Source of the DNA: Lentzea nigeriaca
GTDB taxonomy: Bacteria > Actinomycetota > Actinomycetes > Mycobacteriales > Pseudonocardiaceae
NCBI RefSeq assembly: GCF_016907955.1
Contig: NZ_JAFBCX010000007.1
Location: 310,001-374,000, forward strand
Length of the DNA stretch: 64,000 bases
Direction: 5' to 3'
Every line of letters starts with the position of its first letter. Position 1 is the first letter of the stretch. The notes below the pieces were generated by a model. It searched no databases and was not told where the DNA came from. It saw only the letters and a program-made list of their open reading frames with translations. This document shows positions 14,585 to 22,533 of the stretch, piece by piece. Position numbers and translations under genes: made by a program.

Positions 14585-14599
14585 CTTGAAGGAAGTGCC

Positions 14600-15481
14600 A
14601 TGAAGGTCTTCGTCACCGGCGCCAGCGGACACATCGGCTCCGCATTGGTCCCGGAACTGCTCCGCGCGGGCCACGAGGTCGTCGGGCTGGCCCGCTCGGA
14701 CACGTCCGCCGCCAAGCTCGAAGCGCAGGGCGCCGCCGTCCAGCGCGGCGATCTGGACGACCTGGACGGGTTACGCAAGGGCGCGGCCGAGGCGGACGCG
14801 GTGATCCACCTGGCGTTCAAGCACGACGAGCTGTTCGCGGGGAACTACGCCGGCGCGTCGGCCGCCGATCTCGCGGTGGTCCGGGCGTTCATCGACGAAC
14901 TGTCCGGGACTGGCAAGGCGCTGATCGGCACCGGCGGCACGCTCTCGTACTCCGGCCTCGGCCACACGGCCACGGAGGAGGAGCGGGTGCCGGACGACCA
15001 GAGCCGCGGCACCGCCCGGAACCTGATCGTCGACGCGCCCGAACTCCGCGGTGCGGTGGTCGTGCTGCCGCCGACCGTCCACAGTGAACTGGACACGGCC
15101 GGCTTCATCCCGGTGCTGATCAGGACCGCCCGTTCCGCGGGAGTCTCCGGCTACCCCGGCGACGGCGCGAACCGCTGGTCGGCCGTGCATACGCTGGACG
15201 CGGCACGGCTCTACCGGCTGGCCGTCGAGCAGGCATCCGCGGGTTCGGTGCTGCACGCGGTCGCCGAGGAGGCCATCTCGCTGAAGGAGATCGCCGAAGT
15301 GATCGGACGGAAGCTGGATGTACCGGTCCAGAGCGTCCCGGCAGAGCACTTCGGGCCGCTCGCGAACATGGTCGCGCTGGACGCGCCGACGTCCGGGGCG
15401 CGCACGAAAGCGTTGCTGGGCTGGGAAACGAAGGAACCCGGCCTCCTGGCGGACCTGGAGACCGGGTTCTACTTCAAGTGA
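14600..15481 (+). CDS. NAD(P)-dependent epimerase/reductase, atypical SDR
   Basis: 293 residues. TGASGHIGSALVPELL is the TGxxGxxG Rossmann motif of extended or atypical SDRs; VIHLAFKHD and the NRWSAVHTLDAARLYRLA segment fit the epimerase/dehydratase-like group acting on small aldehydes or nucleotide-linked substrates. The YxxxK motif is not clear, so the reaction is open. Its promoter region carries two operators for the divergent TetR, so it is probably induced by a ligand of that regulator. It ends one base before the hspR stop on the other strand. Confidence 0.85.
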   Translation: MKVFVTGASGHIGSALVPELLRAGHEVVGLARSDTSAAKLEAQGAAVQRGDLDDLDGLRKGAAEADAVIHLAFKHDELFAGNYAGASAADLAVVRAFIDELSGTGKALIGTGGTLSYSGLGHTATEEERVPDDQSRGTARNLIVDAPELRGAVVVLPPTVHSELDTAGFIPVLIRTARSAGVSGYPGDGANRWSAVHTLDAARLYRLAVEQASAGSVLHAVAEEAISLKEIAEVIGRKLDVPVQSVPAEHFGPLANMVALDAPTSGARTKALLGWETKEPGLLADLETGFYFK

Positions 15482-15482
15482 G

Positions 15483-15920
15483 TCACTTGCGGGGTTTGGG
15501 TTTCCACACGACGAGCGCGGTCTCCTGCCTGACCGGCACGAGGTCTCGCCGGTAGGACGCGTGCACGGCGGCGGCCGTGGAGTCGGCTGCCGCCAGCGCC
15601 TGCGCGAGCTCCTGCTGGAGTTCGGTGACCCGAGCGCGCAACGCGTCGACCTGGTTCTCCAGCTCGATGATCCGCTTGATGCCGGCGAGGTTCACGCCCT
15701 CCTCCTGGGAGAGCCGCTGAACCTCGCGCAGCAGCACGATGTCGCGCATCGAGTAGCGGCGGCCACCGCCGGACGTGCGGCCCGGCGAGACGAGGCCCAT
15801 CCGGTCGTAGGACCGCAGCGTCTGGGCGTGCAGACCGGACAGCTGTGCCGCCACTGAGATCACGAAGAAGGGCGTGTCCTCGTCAGTCCCTGGAGGGAAC
15901 GGAAAACCCACGGAACTCAC
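15483..15920 (-). CDS. hspR: Heat-shock repressor HspR (MerR family)
   Basis: 145 residues. MerR-type winged helix at about residues 18-85: FVISVAAQLSGLHAQTLRSYD, LVSPGRTSGGGRRYS and LLREVQRLSQEEGVNLAGI. A coiled coil follows (ALRARVTELQQELAQAL), and the end VVWKPKPRK is typical of actinobacterial HspR. It represses dnaK and clpB by binding HAIR repeats, aided by DnaK as co-repressor in related species. It is the last gene of dnaK-grpE-dnaJ-hspR, coupled to dnaJ by an ATGA overlap. HAIR sites occur before dnaK (two) and clpB (one), so the predicted regulon is visible here. Confidence 0.96.
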   Translation of the reverse strand: MSSVGFPFPPGTDEDTPFFVISVAAQLSGLHAQTLRSYDRMGLVSPGRTSGGGRRYSMRDIVLLREVQRLSQEEGVNLAGIKRIIELENQVDALRARVTELQQELAQALAAADSTAAAVHASYRRDLVPVRQETALVVWKPKPRK

Positions 15921-17074
15921 CGCCCTTCGAGAAGTGCGTTCAGATCACCACGCGGGTCGTGATCCTTCGTCACGTCCGCGTACGCCTCGAGCGCCTTGCG
16001 GGCCTCGGACGACAGGTTGTTCGGCACCGCGACCTCCAGGGTGATCAGGAGATCGCCGGAGGTGCCGTCGCGCTTCGTGATCCCCTTGTCCCGAGCCCGC
16101 AGCACACGCCCGGAGGCGGTACCGGCAGGCACCTTCAAGGTCACCTTGCCGTCCAGCGTCGGCACGGTCAACGTCGTTCCCAGCGCCAGCTCCGAGAACG
16201 TCATCGGCGCCGTGAGCGTCAAGTCGTTGCCCTTGCGGCCGAAGATGCTGTGCGGGTTGACGTGCACGCGCACGAAAAGGTCGCCGGACGGTCCGCCGTT
16301 GCGTCCAGGTTCCCCTTGTCCCGCAAGGCGAATCCGCTGGCCGTCGTCGACGCCCGACGGGATCCGCACGGTCAGCGTGCGGGTGCGGGTGCTGACGCCG
16401 TCGCCACCGCACTCGGGGCACGGGTCGTCGATGATCCGGCCGGTTCCCCGGCAGTCGCGGCACGGCTCGCTGAACGCGAACGCACCCTGCGAGCGGGTCA
16501 CCAGGCCAGAACCCGAACAGGTCGCGCACACGTGCGGCATCGTGCCCGGCTTGGCGCCGGAACCGCCGCACGTCGAGCAGGCGGCGGGGGACGAAAGGCG
16601 CAGCGGCACCGTCGCCCCCTTCACCGCCTCGGTGAAGTCGATGCGGACGTCGGTCTCGACGTCCTCGCCACGGCGCGGGCGCGTCGCGGAGCCGGCACCG
16701 CCGCCACGCCGGTTGAACAGGCCGCCGAGCAGGTCGCCCAGGCCGCCGCCACCGGTGCCCTGCGCGGCACGGCCGAACAGGTCGTTGACGTCGAAGCCGC
16801 CACCGCCGCCGAAGCCGCCGGGGAAACCGCCGCCGCCGGCGAACAGGCGGCGGGCCTCGTCGTACTGCTTGCGCTTGGCCGGGTCCGACAGCACGCCGTA
16901 GGCCTCGGAGACCGCCTTGAAGCGGGCCTCGGCCTTGGCGTCGCCGGGGTTCGCGTCGGGGTGCAGCTCGCGGGCGAGCTTGCGGTAGGACTTCTTGATC
17001 TCGTCCGCCGACGCGTCGGAGGAGACGCCCAGCTCGCGGTAGAAGTCCTTTTCGATCCAGTCCCTAGCACTCAC
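15917..17074 (-). CDS. dnaJ: Chaperone DnaJ (DnaJ1 type)
   Basis: 385 residues. The J domain has HPD at residues 38-40, followed by a Gly/Phe-rich linker (about 79-130). Four CxxCxGxG zinc-binding motifs span residues 166-226, and two beta-rich substrate domains follow. It stimulates the DnaK ATPase and delivers unfolded proteins. The start (ARDWIEKDFYRELGVSSDAS) is that of the operon-encoded DnaJ1 of actinobacteria. It is separated from grpE by an unusual 179-bp structured gap, while its 3' end overlaps hspR. Confidence 0.97.
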   Translation of the reverse strand: MSARDWIEKDFYRELGVSSDASADEIKKSYRKLARELHPDANPGDAKAEARFKAVSEAYGVLSDPAKRKQYDEARRLFAGGGGFPGGFGGGGGFDVNDLFGRAAQGTGGGGLGDLLGGLFNRRGGGAGSATRPRRGEDVETDVRIDFTEAVKGATVPLRLSSPAACSTCGGSGAKPGTMPHVCATCSGSGLVTRSQGAFAFSEPCRDCRGTGRIIDDPCPECGGDGVSTRTRTLTVRIPSGVDDGQRIRLAGQGEPGRNGGPSGDLFVRVHVNPHSIFGRKGNDLTLTAPMTFSELALGTTLTVPTLDGKVTLKVPAGTASGRVLRARDKGITKRDGTSGDLLITLEVAVPNNLSSEARKALEAYADVTKDHDPRGDLNALLEGR

Positions 17075-17253
17075 CGGACGTCCCCTCCTTTCGCAGTGGT
17101 GTGGCGCGGCACGTTGACGTGCGAATTCGCGGTCGGACGGGCGCCTCGCGGTGCCGCCCCCGCGTCCTCATCCGGTTGTCTGTGGGCGTGGAGGCGGTGC
17201 CGCGAGGCGTCCTGCTGAGCGTGAGTTCACCGCCGACGTGCCGTGTCACGCCA
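17075..17253 (-). other. Structured spacer between grpE and dnaJ
   Basis: 179 bp within an otherwise overlapping operon. It holds an imperfect inverted repeat with 17-base arms at 17142-17158 and 17193-17209 (core CGCCTCGCGG / CCGCGAGGCG), enclosing 34 bases. Outer segments around 17106 and 17236 (GGCACGT and ACGTGCC) could pair around it. No coding frame is convincing. It may be an RNA element or mRNA-processing site. Confidence 0.5.
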
Positions 17254-17889
17254 CTAGTTCTCTTCGGCCTGGGGTGCGGCGGGGGCAGGCTCGTGGTCGG
17301 TCACCGCGACGAGCGCGGGGCGAACGAGCTTGTCGCCGAACCGGTAGCCGCGGCGCAGGACTGCGGTGACGGTCGGGCCGTCGACGTCCGGGGACGTGCT
17401 GTGCTGCACGGCCTCGTGCACCGACGGGTCGAACGCCTCGCCCTCGTGCGCGAACGGCTCCAGGCCGGTCTTGGCCAGCGTGGACACGAGCTTGTCCGCC
17501 ACCGCCTTGAACGCGCCGGTCAGGTCGCCGTGCGCGTCGGCCCGTTCGACGTCGTCCAGCACGGAGAGCAGCTCGGCGGCAACGGACGCCTTCGCGTTGT
17601 TGATCACCGCTTCGCGATCGCGTTCCACCCGCTTGCGGTAGTTCGCGTACTCGGCGGTGAGCCGCTGCAGGTCGGCGGTGCGCTCGTCGAGCTGGGTCTT
17701 CAGCTCGGCGGCCACCTCGTCGACGACCTCCGCAACGACCGGTGCGTCTTCACCTGGAGCAGCGCCTTCCTCGGCGGCAGCGTGGGCCGGCGACCGGACC
17801 TCACCCGTCTCCGGGTCGATCCGGCGCCGGTCGTTCACGACTACCTGAGGCTGCTCCTCGTCAGGGGCGGCGTGCCTCGGCTCAGTCAC
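17254..17889 (-). CDS. grpE: Nucleotide exchange factor GrpE
   Basis: 211 residues. A long N-terminal extension is rich in Glu/Ala. A coiled coil (LKTQLDERTADLQRLTAEYANYRKR, in parts) follows, then the GrpE head with VLDDVERADAHGDLTGAFKAV and the signature GLEPFAHEGEAFDPSVHEAV. It releases ADP from DnaK. The ATG at 17889 overlaps the dnaK TGA (ATGA), so translation is coupled; HspR/HAIR control is inherited from the dnaK promoter. Confidence 0.96.
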   Translation of the reverse strand: MTEPRHAAPDEEQPQVVVNDRRRIDPETGEVRSPAHAAAEEGAAPGEDAPVVAEVVDEVAAELKTQLDERTADLQRLTAEYANYRKRVERDREAVINNAKASVAAELLSVLDDVERADAHGDLTGAFKAVADKLVSTLAKTGLEPFAHEGEAFDPSVHEAVQHSTSPDVDGPTVTAVLRRGYRFGDKLVRPALVAVTDHEPAPAAPQAEEN

Positions 17890-19745
17890 TTCTTCTTTTC
17901 CTCGTCCACGATCTCGGCGTCAACGATGTTCTCCTCGCCGGCCTTGGCCTGGCCGGCGCCCGGAGCCTCGGCACCGGGGGCCTCGGCACCGGGGGCACCC
18001 GGCGCGTTGGCGTAGATCGCCTGGCCGATGGCCTGCGACTCGGTCGCGAGCTTCTCCACCGCGGCCTTGATGGCGTTGATGTCGGTGCCCTTGAGCGCCT
18101 CGTTCGCCTCGGCGATCGCGGCGTTGACCTTCTCCTTGATGTCGGCAGGGAGCTTCTCGTCGTTCTCCTTGACGACCTTCTCGGTCTGGTAGACGAGGGT
18201 CTCCGCCTGGTTGCGGACCTCGGCCTCCTCGCGGCGGCGCTTGTCCTCCTCCGCGTGGGCCTCGGCGTCCTTGACCATGCGGTCGATGTCCTCCTTCGGC
18301 AGCGCGGAGCCACCGGTGATGGTCATCGACTGCTCCTTGCCGGTGCCCAGGTCCTTCGCCGACACGTGGACGATGCCGTTCGCGTCGATGTCGAAGGTGA
18401 CCTCGATCTGCGGCACGCCGCGCGGGGCCGGGGGCAGGCCGGTCAGCTCGAACATGCCGAGCTTCTTGTTGTGCGCCGCGATCTCGCGCTCGCCCTGGAA
18501 GACCTGGATCTGCACGGACGGCTGGTTGTCGTCGGCCGTCGTGAAGGTCTCGGAACGCTTCGTCGGGATCGTGGTGTTGCGCTCGATCAGCTTGGTCATG
18601 ATGCCGCCCTTGGTCTCGATGCCGAGGGACAGCGGGGTGACGTCGAGCAGCAGGACGTCCTTGACCTCACCCTTGAGGACACCGGCCTGCAGGGCGGCGC
18701 CGACGGCGACGACCTCGTCCGGGTTCACGCCCTTGTTGGGCTCCTTGCCGCCGGTCAGCTCCTTCACGAGCTCCGCGACGGCGGGCATGCGGGTCGAGCC
18801 ACCGACGAGCACGACGTGGTCGATGTCACCGACGGAGATGCCGGCGTCCTTGATCACGTTGTTGAACGGCGCGCGGGTGCGGTCGAGCAGGTCGGACGTG
18901 ATCCGCTGGAACTCGGCGCGCGACAGCGTCTCGTCGAGGAACAGCGGGTTCTTGTCCGCGTCCACCGTGATGTACGGCAGGTTGATGCTCGCGGTGCTGG
19001 AGCTGGACAGCTCGATCTTGGCCTTCTCCGCAGCCTCACGGATGCGCTGCAGGGCCATCTTGTCCTTGGTCAGGTCGATGCCGTTGGCCTGCTTGAAGCG
19101 GTCCACCAGCCAGTCGACGACACGCTGGTCCCAGTCGTCACCACCGAGGTGGTTGTCACCGGAGGTCGCGCGGACCTCGACCACGCCGTCGCCGAGCTCG
19201 AGCAGCGAGACGTCGAACGTACCGCCACCGAGGTCGAAGACCAGGATGGTCTGCTCCTTCTCGCCCTTGTCGAGGCCGTAGGCCAGAGCGGCCGACGTCG
19301 GCTCGTTGACGATGCGGAGCACGTTGAGGCCCGCGATCTGGCCGGCCTCCTTGGTGGCCTGGCGCTGCGCGTCCTCGAAGTAGGCGGGGACGGTGATGAC
19401 GGCGTCGGTGATCTCCTCACCCAGGTACGCCTCGGCGTCGCGCTTGAGCTTCATCAGCACGCGCGCGCTGATCTCCTGCGAGGTGTACTGCTTGCCGTCG
19501 ATCTCATCGGTCTTCCAGTTGGTGCCGATGTGCCGCTTCACCGAGCGGATGGTGCGGTCGACGTTCGTGACGGCCTGGTTCTTCGCGGGCTGACCCACGA
19601 GGACCTCGCCGTTCTTCGCGAACGCGACGATGGACGGGGTCGTCCTCGAGCCCTCCGAGTTGGCGATGACCGTCGGCTCACCGCCTTCGAGGACGGCGAC
19701 GACGGAGTTGGTCGTCCCGAGGTCGATGCCGACTGCACGCGCCAT
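17886..19745 (-). CDS. dnaK: Molecular chaperone DnaK (Hsp70)
   Basis: 619 residues, full length. ATPase domain about 1-365 with GIDLGTTNSVV, the phosphate loop VFDLGGGTFDVS and VVLVGGSTRMPAV. The substrate-binding domain starts near DVTPLSLGIETKGG, and the helical lid ends in an Ala/Pro/Gly-rich tail closing DAEIVDEEKKK. Central ATP-driven foldase; works with DnaJ, GrpE and ClpB and likely serves as HspR co-repressor. ATG 19745 has GGA upstream. Two HAIR operators lie at 24-84 bp upstream. Confidence 0.98.
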   Translation of the reverse strand: MARAVGIDLGTTNSVVAVLEGGEPTVIANSEGSRTTPSIVAFAKNGEVLVGQPAKNQAVTNVDRTIRSVKRHIGTNWKTDEIDGKQYTSQEISARVLMKLKRDAEAYLGEEITDAVITVPAYFEDAQRQATKEAGQIAGLNVLRIVNEPTSAALAYGLDKGEKEQTILVFDLGGGTFDVSLLELGDGVVEVRATSGDNHLGGDDWDQRVVDWLVDRFKQANGIDLTKDKMALQRIREAAEKAKIELSSSSTASINLPYITVDADKNPLFLDETLSRAEFQRITSDLLDRTRAPFNNVIKDAGISVGDIDHVVLVGGSTRMPAVAELVKELTGGKEPNKGVNPDEVVAVGAALQAGVLKGEVKDVLLLDVTPLSLGIETKGGIMTKLIERNTTIPTKRSETFTTADDNQPSVQIQVFQGEREIAAHNKKLGMFELTGLPPAPRGVPQIEVTFDIDANGIVHVSAKDLGTGKEQSMTITGGSALPKEDIDRMVKDAEAHAEEDKRRREEAEVRNQAETLVYQTEKVVKENDEKLPADIKEKVNAAIAEANEALKGTDINAIKAAVEKLATESQAIGQAIYANAPGAPGAEAPGAEAPGAGQAKAGEENIVDAEIVDEEKKK

Positions 19746-19768
19746 TGGAGTTCCTTCCGCTAGTACTT

Positions 19769-19789
19769 GTTGAGCGTTGCTGGCTCAAG
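19769..19789. promoter_or_regulatory. HAIR element 1 of dnaK
   Basis: GTTGAGC-N7-GCTCAAG, close match to the HspR operator consensus, 24 bp before the dnaK start. Confidence 0.9.
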
Positions 19790-19807
19790 TTTGCCATCTT
19801 GCCCAAC

Positions 19808-19828
19808 GTTGAGCCTACCCGACTCAAG
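19808..19828. promoter_or_regulatory. HAIR element 2 of dnaK
   Basis: GTTGAGC-N7-ACTCAAG, second HspR operator in the dnaK promoter, centred 39 bp from element 1. Confidence 0.9.
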
Positions 19829-19879
19829 CTTTCTGATGGTCCCAACGGCTGGCGAGGTCTGGTTGTTCCCTCAGAACGC

Positions 19880-19913
19880 GCCGAGGACCACCCCTCGTGG
19901 AGTGGTCCTCGGC
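19880..19913 (-). terminator. Terminator of the DUF4097-type lipoprotein gene
   Basis: 12-bp perfect stem (GCCGAGGACCAC / GTGGTCCTCGGC) with a 10-base loop, 24 bp after the lipoprotein stop and upstream of the dnaK promoter. Confidence 0.75.
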
Positions 19914-19936
19914 ACATTCCCCCGGATCGGGCGGCC

Positions 19937-20824
19937 TCAGACGGCCAGCACCTTCACGTTGCCCGAGTCGGCGTTCAGCTTGAGCTCGTGCTTTGCCGCC
20001 GGGTCCGTCGGCACGTCGATCTTGCGGTCCCCGCTGCCGGACTCCGCGGTGACCTTGTACGGGCCGGCGGACACCGGCACCCGCACGGTGATGTTCCCCG
20101 AGCCGCTGACCACGCGGGCCGTGCGCGCCGAGACGAAGTTCAGCTCGACGTTGCCGGAGTCGGCGTCGGCGGTCACGTCGTTGTCGATGGCGGTGCCGGT
20201 GATGTTGCCGGAGCCGGTGTTGACCAGTGTCTTGCCCGACAGCTGGTCGAGCGTGATGTTGCCGGACCCCAGGTCGGCGGTGAGGCTGCCCCTGACCTTG
20301 GCGGCTTCGAACTTGCCCGAGCTGGTGACGGCCTTGACGTCGCCCGCGATGTCACGGACGTCGATGTCACCCGAGCCGCTCGTGACCTGGACGTTGCCCG
20401 CGATGTTCTGGACCACGATCCTGCCGGAGCCCGTCCGGTAGTCGACCGACGTGAGGCCCTCGAGCGTGACGTCGCCTGATCCCACGTCGCCCTGGACGGC
20501 GATGTCCGCGGACGGCACCTGAACGTCGTAGTTGACCTCGCAGTCCCTGCCGCAGTCGTCCAGCACCAGGCTGCTGCCCTCGATGCGGTGCGAGACGCCC
20601 GTAGGCCTGTTGTCCTTGTTGTGCTCGACCTTGCGGTGGATCTTCGTCTCGGACAGGCCGGGCACGTACCGGATCGCGACGATCCCCGAGCCGGTGCGCA
20701 CGCGCACGGACGTGAACTTCTCCGCCACCACGTTGTCGTCGGTGAACTCGTACTTCACGATGCGGATGCCACAGGCCGTGAGCACCGCCCCCACCAGCAA
20801 CGCCACCAGCGCTGTCCTCGTCAT
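19937..20824 (-). CDS. DUF4097-type beta-repeat lipoprotein
   Basis: 295 residues from ATG 20824; a GTG two codons upstream is possible. The N-terminus is a lipoprotein signal, hydrophobic LVALLVGAVLTAC with the lipobox Cys. The mature part is a right-handed beta-helix-like series of short repeats with recurring S/T-G-S-G-(D/N/R) turns (GSGDVTLEG, GSGRIVVQN, GSGDIDVRD, SSGKFEAA, GSGNITLDQ and more), as in DUF4097/putative adhesin families. It should sit on the outer face of the membrane. Function unknown; no partner gene is evident. Confidence 0.85.
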   Translation of the reverse strand: MTRTALVALLVGAVLTACGIRIVKYEFTDDNVVAEKFTSVRVRTGSGIVAIRYVPGLSETKIHRKVEHNKDNRPTGVSHRIEGSSLVLDDCGRDCEVNYDVQVPSADIAVQGDVGSGDVTLEGLTSVDYRTGSGRIVVQNIAGNVQVTSGSGDIDVRDIAGDVKAVTSSGKFEAAKVRGSLTADLGSGNITLDQLSGKTLVNTGSGNITGTAIDNDVTADADSGNVELNFVSARTARVVSGSGNITVRVPVSAGPYKVTAESGSGDRKIDVPTDPAAKHELKLNADSGNVKVLAV

Positions 20825-20919
20825 GAGCACAAAAGTAGGGGTGGCGGGTGCTCAGCGACACGGCAGTCAGCCCCCGAAGGCGGGGTGGGGTTGTCCCTAC
20901 CCCAAATGATCAAGCACGG

Positions 20920-21474
20920 TCAGACCAGGTCTTCCAGGACGGCGCGCAACGCCGGCGCGGTGCGGGCCGGGTCGTTCAGGAACCGCGTCGACGCCAGGAC
21001 GTGGGCCGGTGCGATCCGCTCCCACAGCAGGCCGTCCACCGGCACCTCGGCGATGTGCAGTTCGACGCTCTGCGCCCACCGGCCGATGCGCGACTCGATG
21101 CCCCGCAGCACGTCACCGATCGGCAACGCGACGGGAGTCTGCACCCGGTGCAGCTGCTCGATGCCCGGCTTCAGGGCCAGCACGGCGGCGCGGCAGGCGG
21201 GGCGGGTCAGCAACGCCTCGGCGTCCTCGGGCACGGTCGGCTCGGCACCGCGCGTGCACGCGTCCAATGCGTCGGCCCACCAGCCCGGCCACTCGCGGGT
21301 CACGGCCCCGCGGTCGACACCGGCCGGCACCTGCACCGGCAGCGAGGGCTCCAGGCCCGGCACGTGCGGCTCGACGTCGACGGACAACGCCAGTGAGTCG
21401 CGGACGTAGAGCGCTGCCAGCAGCCCGAGGCTCACCCCGTGGCTGATGCCGGACACCTCTCGCGCGAACTTCAT
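20920..21474 (-). CDS. Hypothetical protein
   Basis: 184 residues, ATG 21474. Mostly helical, with an N-terminal SHGVSLGLLAALYVRDSLAL stretch and a C-terminal RFLNDPARTAPALRAVLEDLV; no signal peptide or motif I recognise. It lies 4 bp downstream of the TetR gene on the same strand and is probably co-transcribed with it. Confidence 0.75.
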   Translation of the reverse strand: MKFAREVSGISHGVSLGLLAALYVRDSLALSVDVEPHVPGLEPSLPVQVPAGVDRGAVTREWPGWWADALDACTRGAEPTVPEDAEALLTRPACRAAVLALKPGIEQLHRVQTPVALPIGDVLRGIESRIGRWAQSVELHIAEVPVDGLLWERIAPAHVLASTRFLNDPARTAPALRAVLEDLV

Positions 21475-21478
21475 ACCT

Positions 21479-22045
21479 TCATTGTTCCCGCGTCTCGGGG
21501 GTGGAATCGTCGCGGCCGCAGATCAAGAAGGACACAATTGGCTCCAGCTCGTCCTCGTTCGGAGCAACATCGGCTATCAGGCCCTGGATCAGCAGCCCGT
21601 CGACGGCCGCGAGGAACGCGCGGAACGCCACCGGGTCCGCGGGCCTGGACACTTCCACCGCCAGGTCCAGCCACCGGCGTGCGGCCGCCTTCAGTTCGGG
21701 ACGACGACCTGCCAGCAGATACAGCTCGTACTCGGCGAGTGTGCGCGCACGGTTCTCATTCACCGCACGAGCGAGAAAGCGTGCGATCTCGCGCGGGTTG
21801 CCGCCGCTAGCGACGATCTTCAGCATGTCCTCGCACAGCTCTTCCGCGACCCACAGCAGCGTGGCGATCAACAGGTCGTCGAGTGTCGCGAAGTAGTAGG
21901 TGGACGCCGTCGTCGGCACACCGGCCTCGCGGGCGACGCTGCGATGCGTCACTCCGGCGATGCCCTCACGTTCGATCACTCGCAGCGCGGCTTCGACGAT
22001 GGCGCGCCGCTTCTTCTCGCCGCGTGCCTTCCTGCCATCGATCAT
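21479..22045 (-). CDS. TetR regulator beside SMR exporter
   Basis: 188 residues from ATG 22045. The longer frame upstream runs through the SMR gene and is rejected. HTH: RRAIVEAALRVIEREGIAGVTHRSVAREAGVPTTASTYYFATLDDLL, a typical TetR N-terminus (shown in pieces). It follows the SMR gene by 20 bp on the same strand, so exporter and regulator form one transcript, a common drug-efflux arrangement. A candidate operator is at 22417-22439. Confidence 0.9.
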   Translation of the reverse strand: MIDGRKARGEKKRRAIVEAALRVIEREGIAGVTHRSVAREAGVPTTASTYYFATLDDLLIATLLWVAEELCEDMLKIVASGGNPREIARFLARAVNENRARTLAEYELYLLAGRRPELKAAARRWLDLAVEVSRPADPVAFRAFLAAVDGLLIQGLIADVAPNEDELEPIVSFLICGRDDSTPETREQ

Positions 22046-22065
22046 TCGGCTGTCCACGACCGGAG

Positions 22066-22389
22066 TCAGTGCGTCCTCCCGAGCTCGAGTGTCACCACGC
22101 CTCCGATGATCAAAGCCAACCCGATGACCATCGTGGGGTTGAGGGTCTCGCCCAGGAACTTCCAGCCGATGATCGCGACGGCTGCGACACCGACGGCGGA
22201 CCACACGGCGTAGGCGACGCCCACTGGCATACCCAACTTCAACGCGCGCGAAAGGGCTGTGAAGGCGATCGCATATCCGACGACGACCACGACCGACGGC
22301 CACGGTCTGCTGAAGCCATCAGACAGCTTCAACGACACGGTGGCGGCGATCTCTCCCGCGATCGCCGCAGCGAGATACAGGTACAACAC
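22066..22389 (-). CDS. Small multidrug resistance (SMR) family transporter
   Basis: 107 residues from GTG 22389, which has GGAGG five bases upstream; longer starts lack one. Four hydrophobic helices fill the protein. The membrane-embedded Glu of TM1 is seen in AAAIAGEIAATVSLK, and TM3 has GVAYAVWSAVGVAAVAIIGW, both hallmarks of EmrE/SugE-type proton antiporters. Likely exports cationic compounds as a dimer. Co-transcribed with the TetR downstream. Confidence 0.92.
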   Translation of the reverse strand: MLYLYLAAAIAGEIAATVSLKLSDGFSRPWPSVVVVVGYAIAFTALSRALKLGMPVGVAYAVWSAVGVAAVAIIGWKFLGETLNPTMVIGLALIIGGVVTLELGRTH

Positions 22390-22416
22390 GGCGACCTCCA
22401 GCCACTGAGCCCAACT

Positions 22417-22439
22417 ACTTGAACGATTGTTCCACAAGT
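22417..22439. promoter_or_regulatory. Candidate operator upstream of SMR-TetR
   Basis: ACTTG-N13-CAAGT inverted repeat in an AT-rich stretch just before the SMR start; the arms are short, so this is tentative. Confidence 0.35.
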
Positions 22440-22499
22440 TTTTGATCAATTTCCGGATACTTGACCGGTACGAGAGGAGACACCGGCCACGTCCAAGTG

Positions 22500-22515
22500 G
22501 TTACTGATGAGTAAC
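22500..22515. promoter_or_regulatory. GTTACT-N4-AGTAAC palindrome before Fe-S reductase
   Basis: Perfect 6-bp arms around GATG, 18 bp before the Fe-S reductase ATG. It matches the lipid-regulon motif seen at 36925, 54875/54890 and 57589/57604. Confidence 0.7.
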
Positions 22516-22533
22516 GTGGCCTAGACTCCCGCC

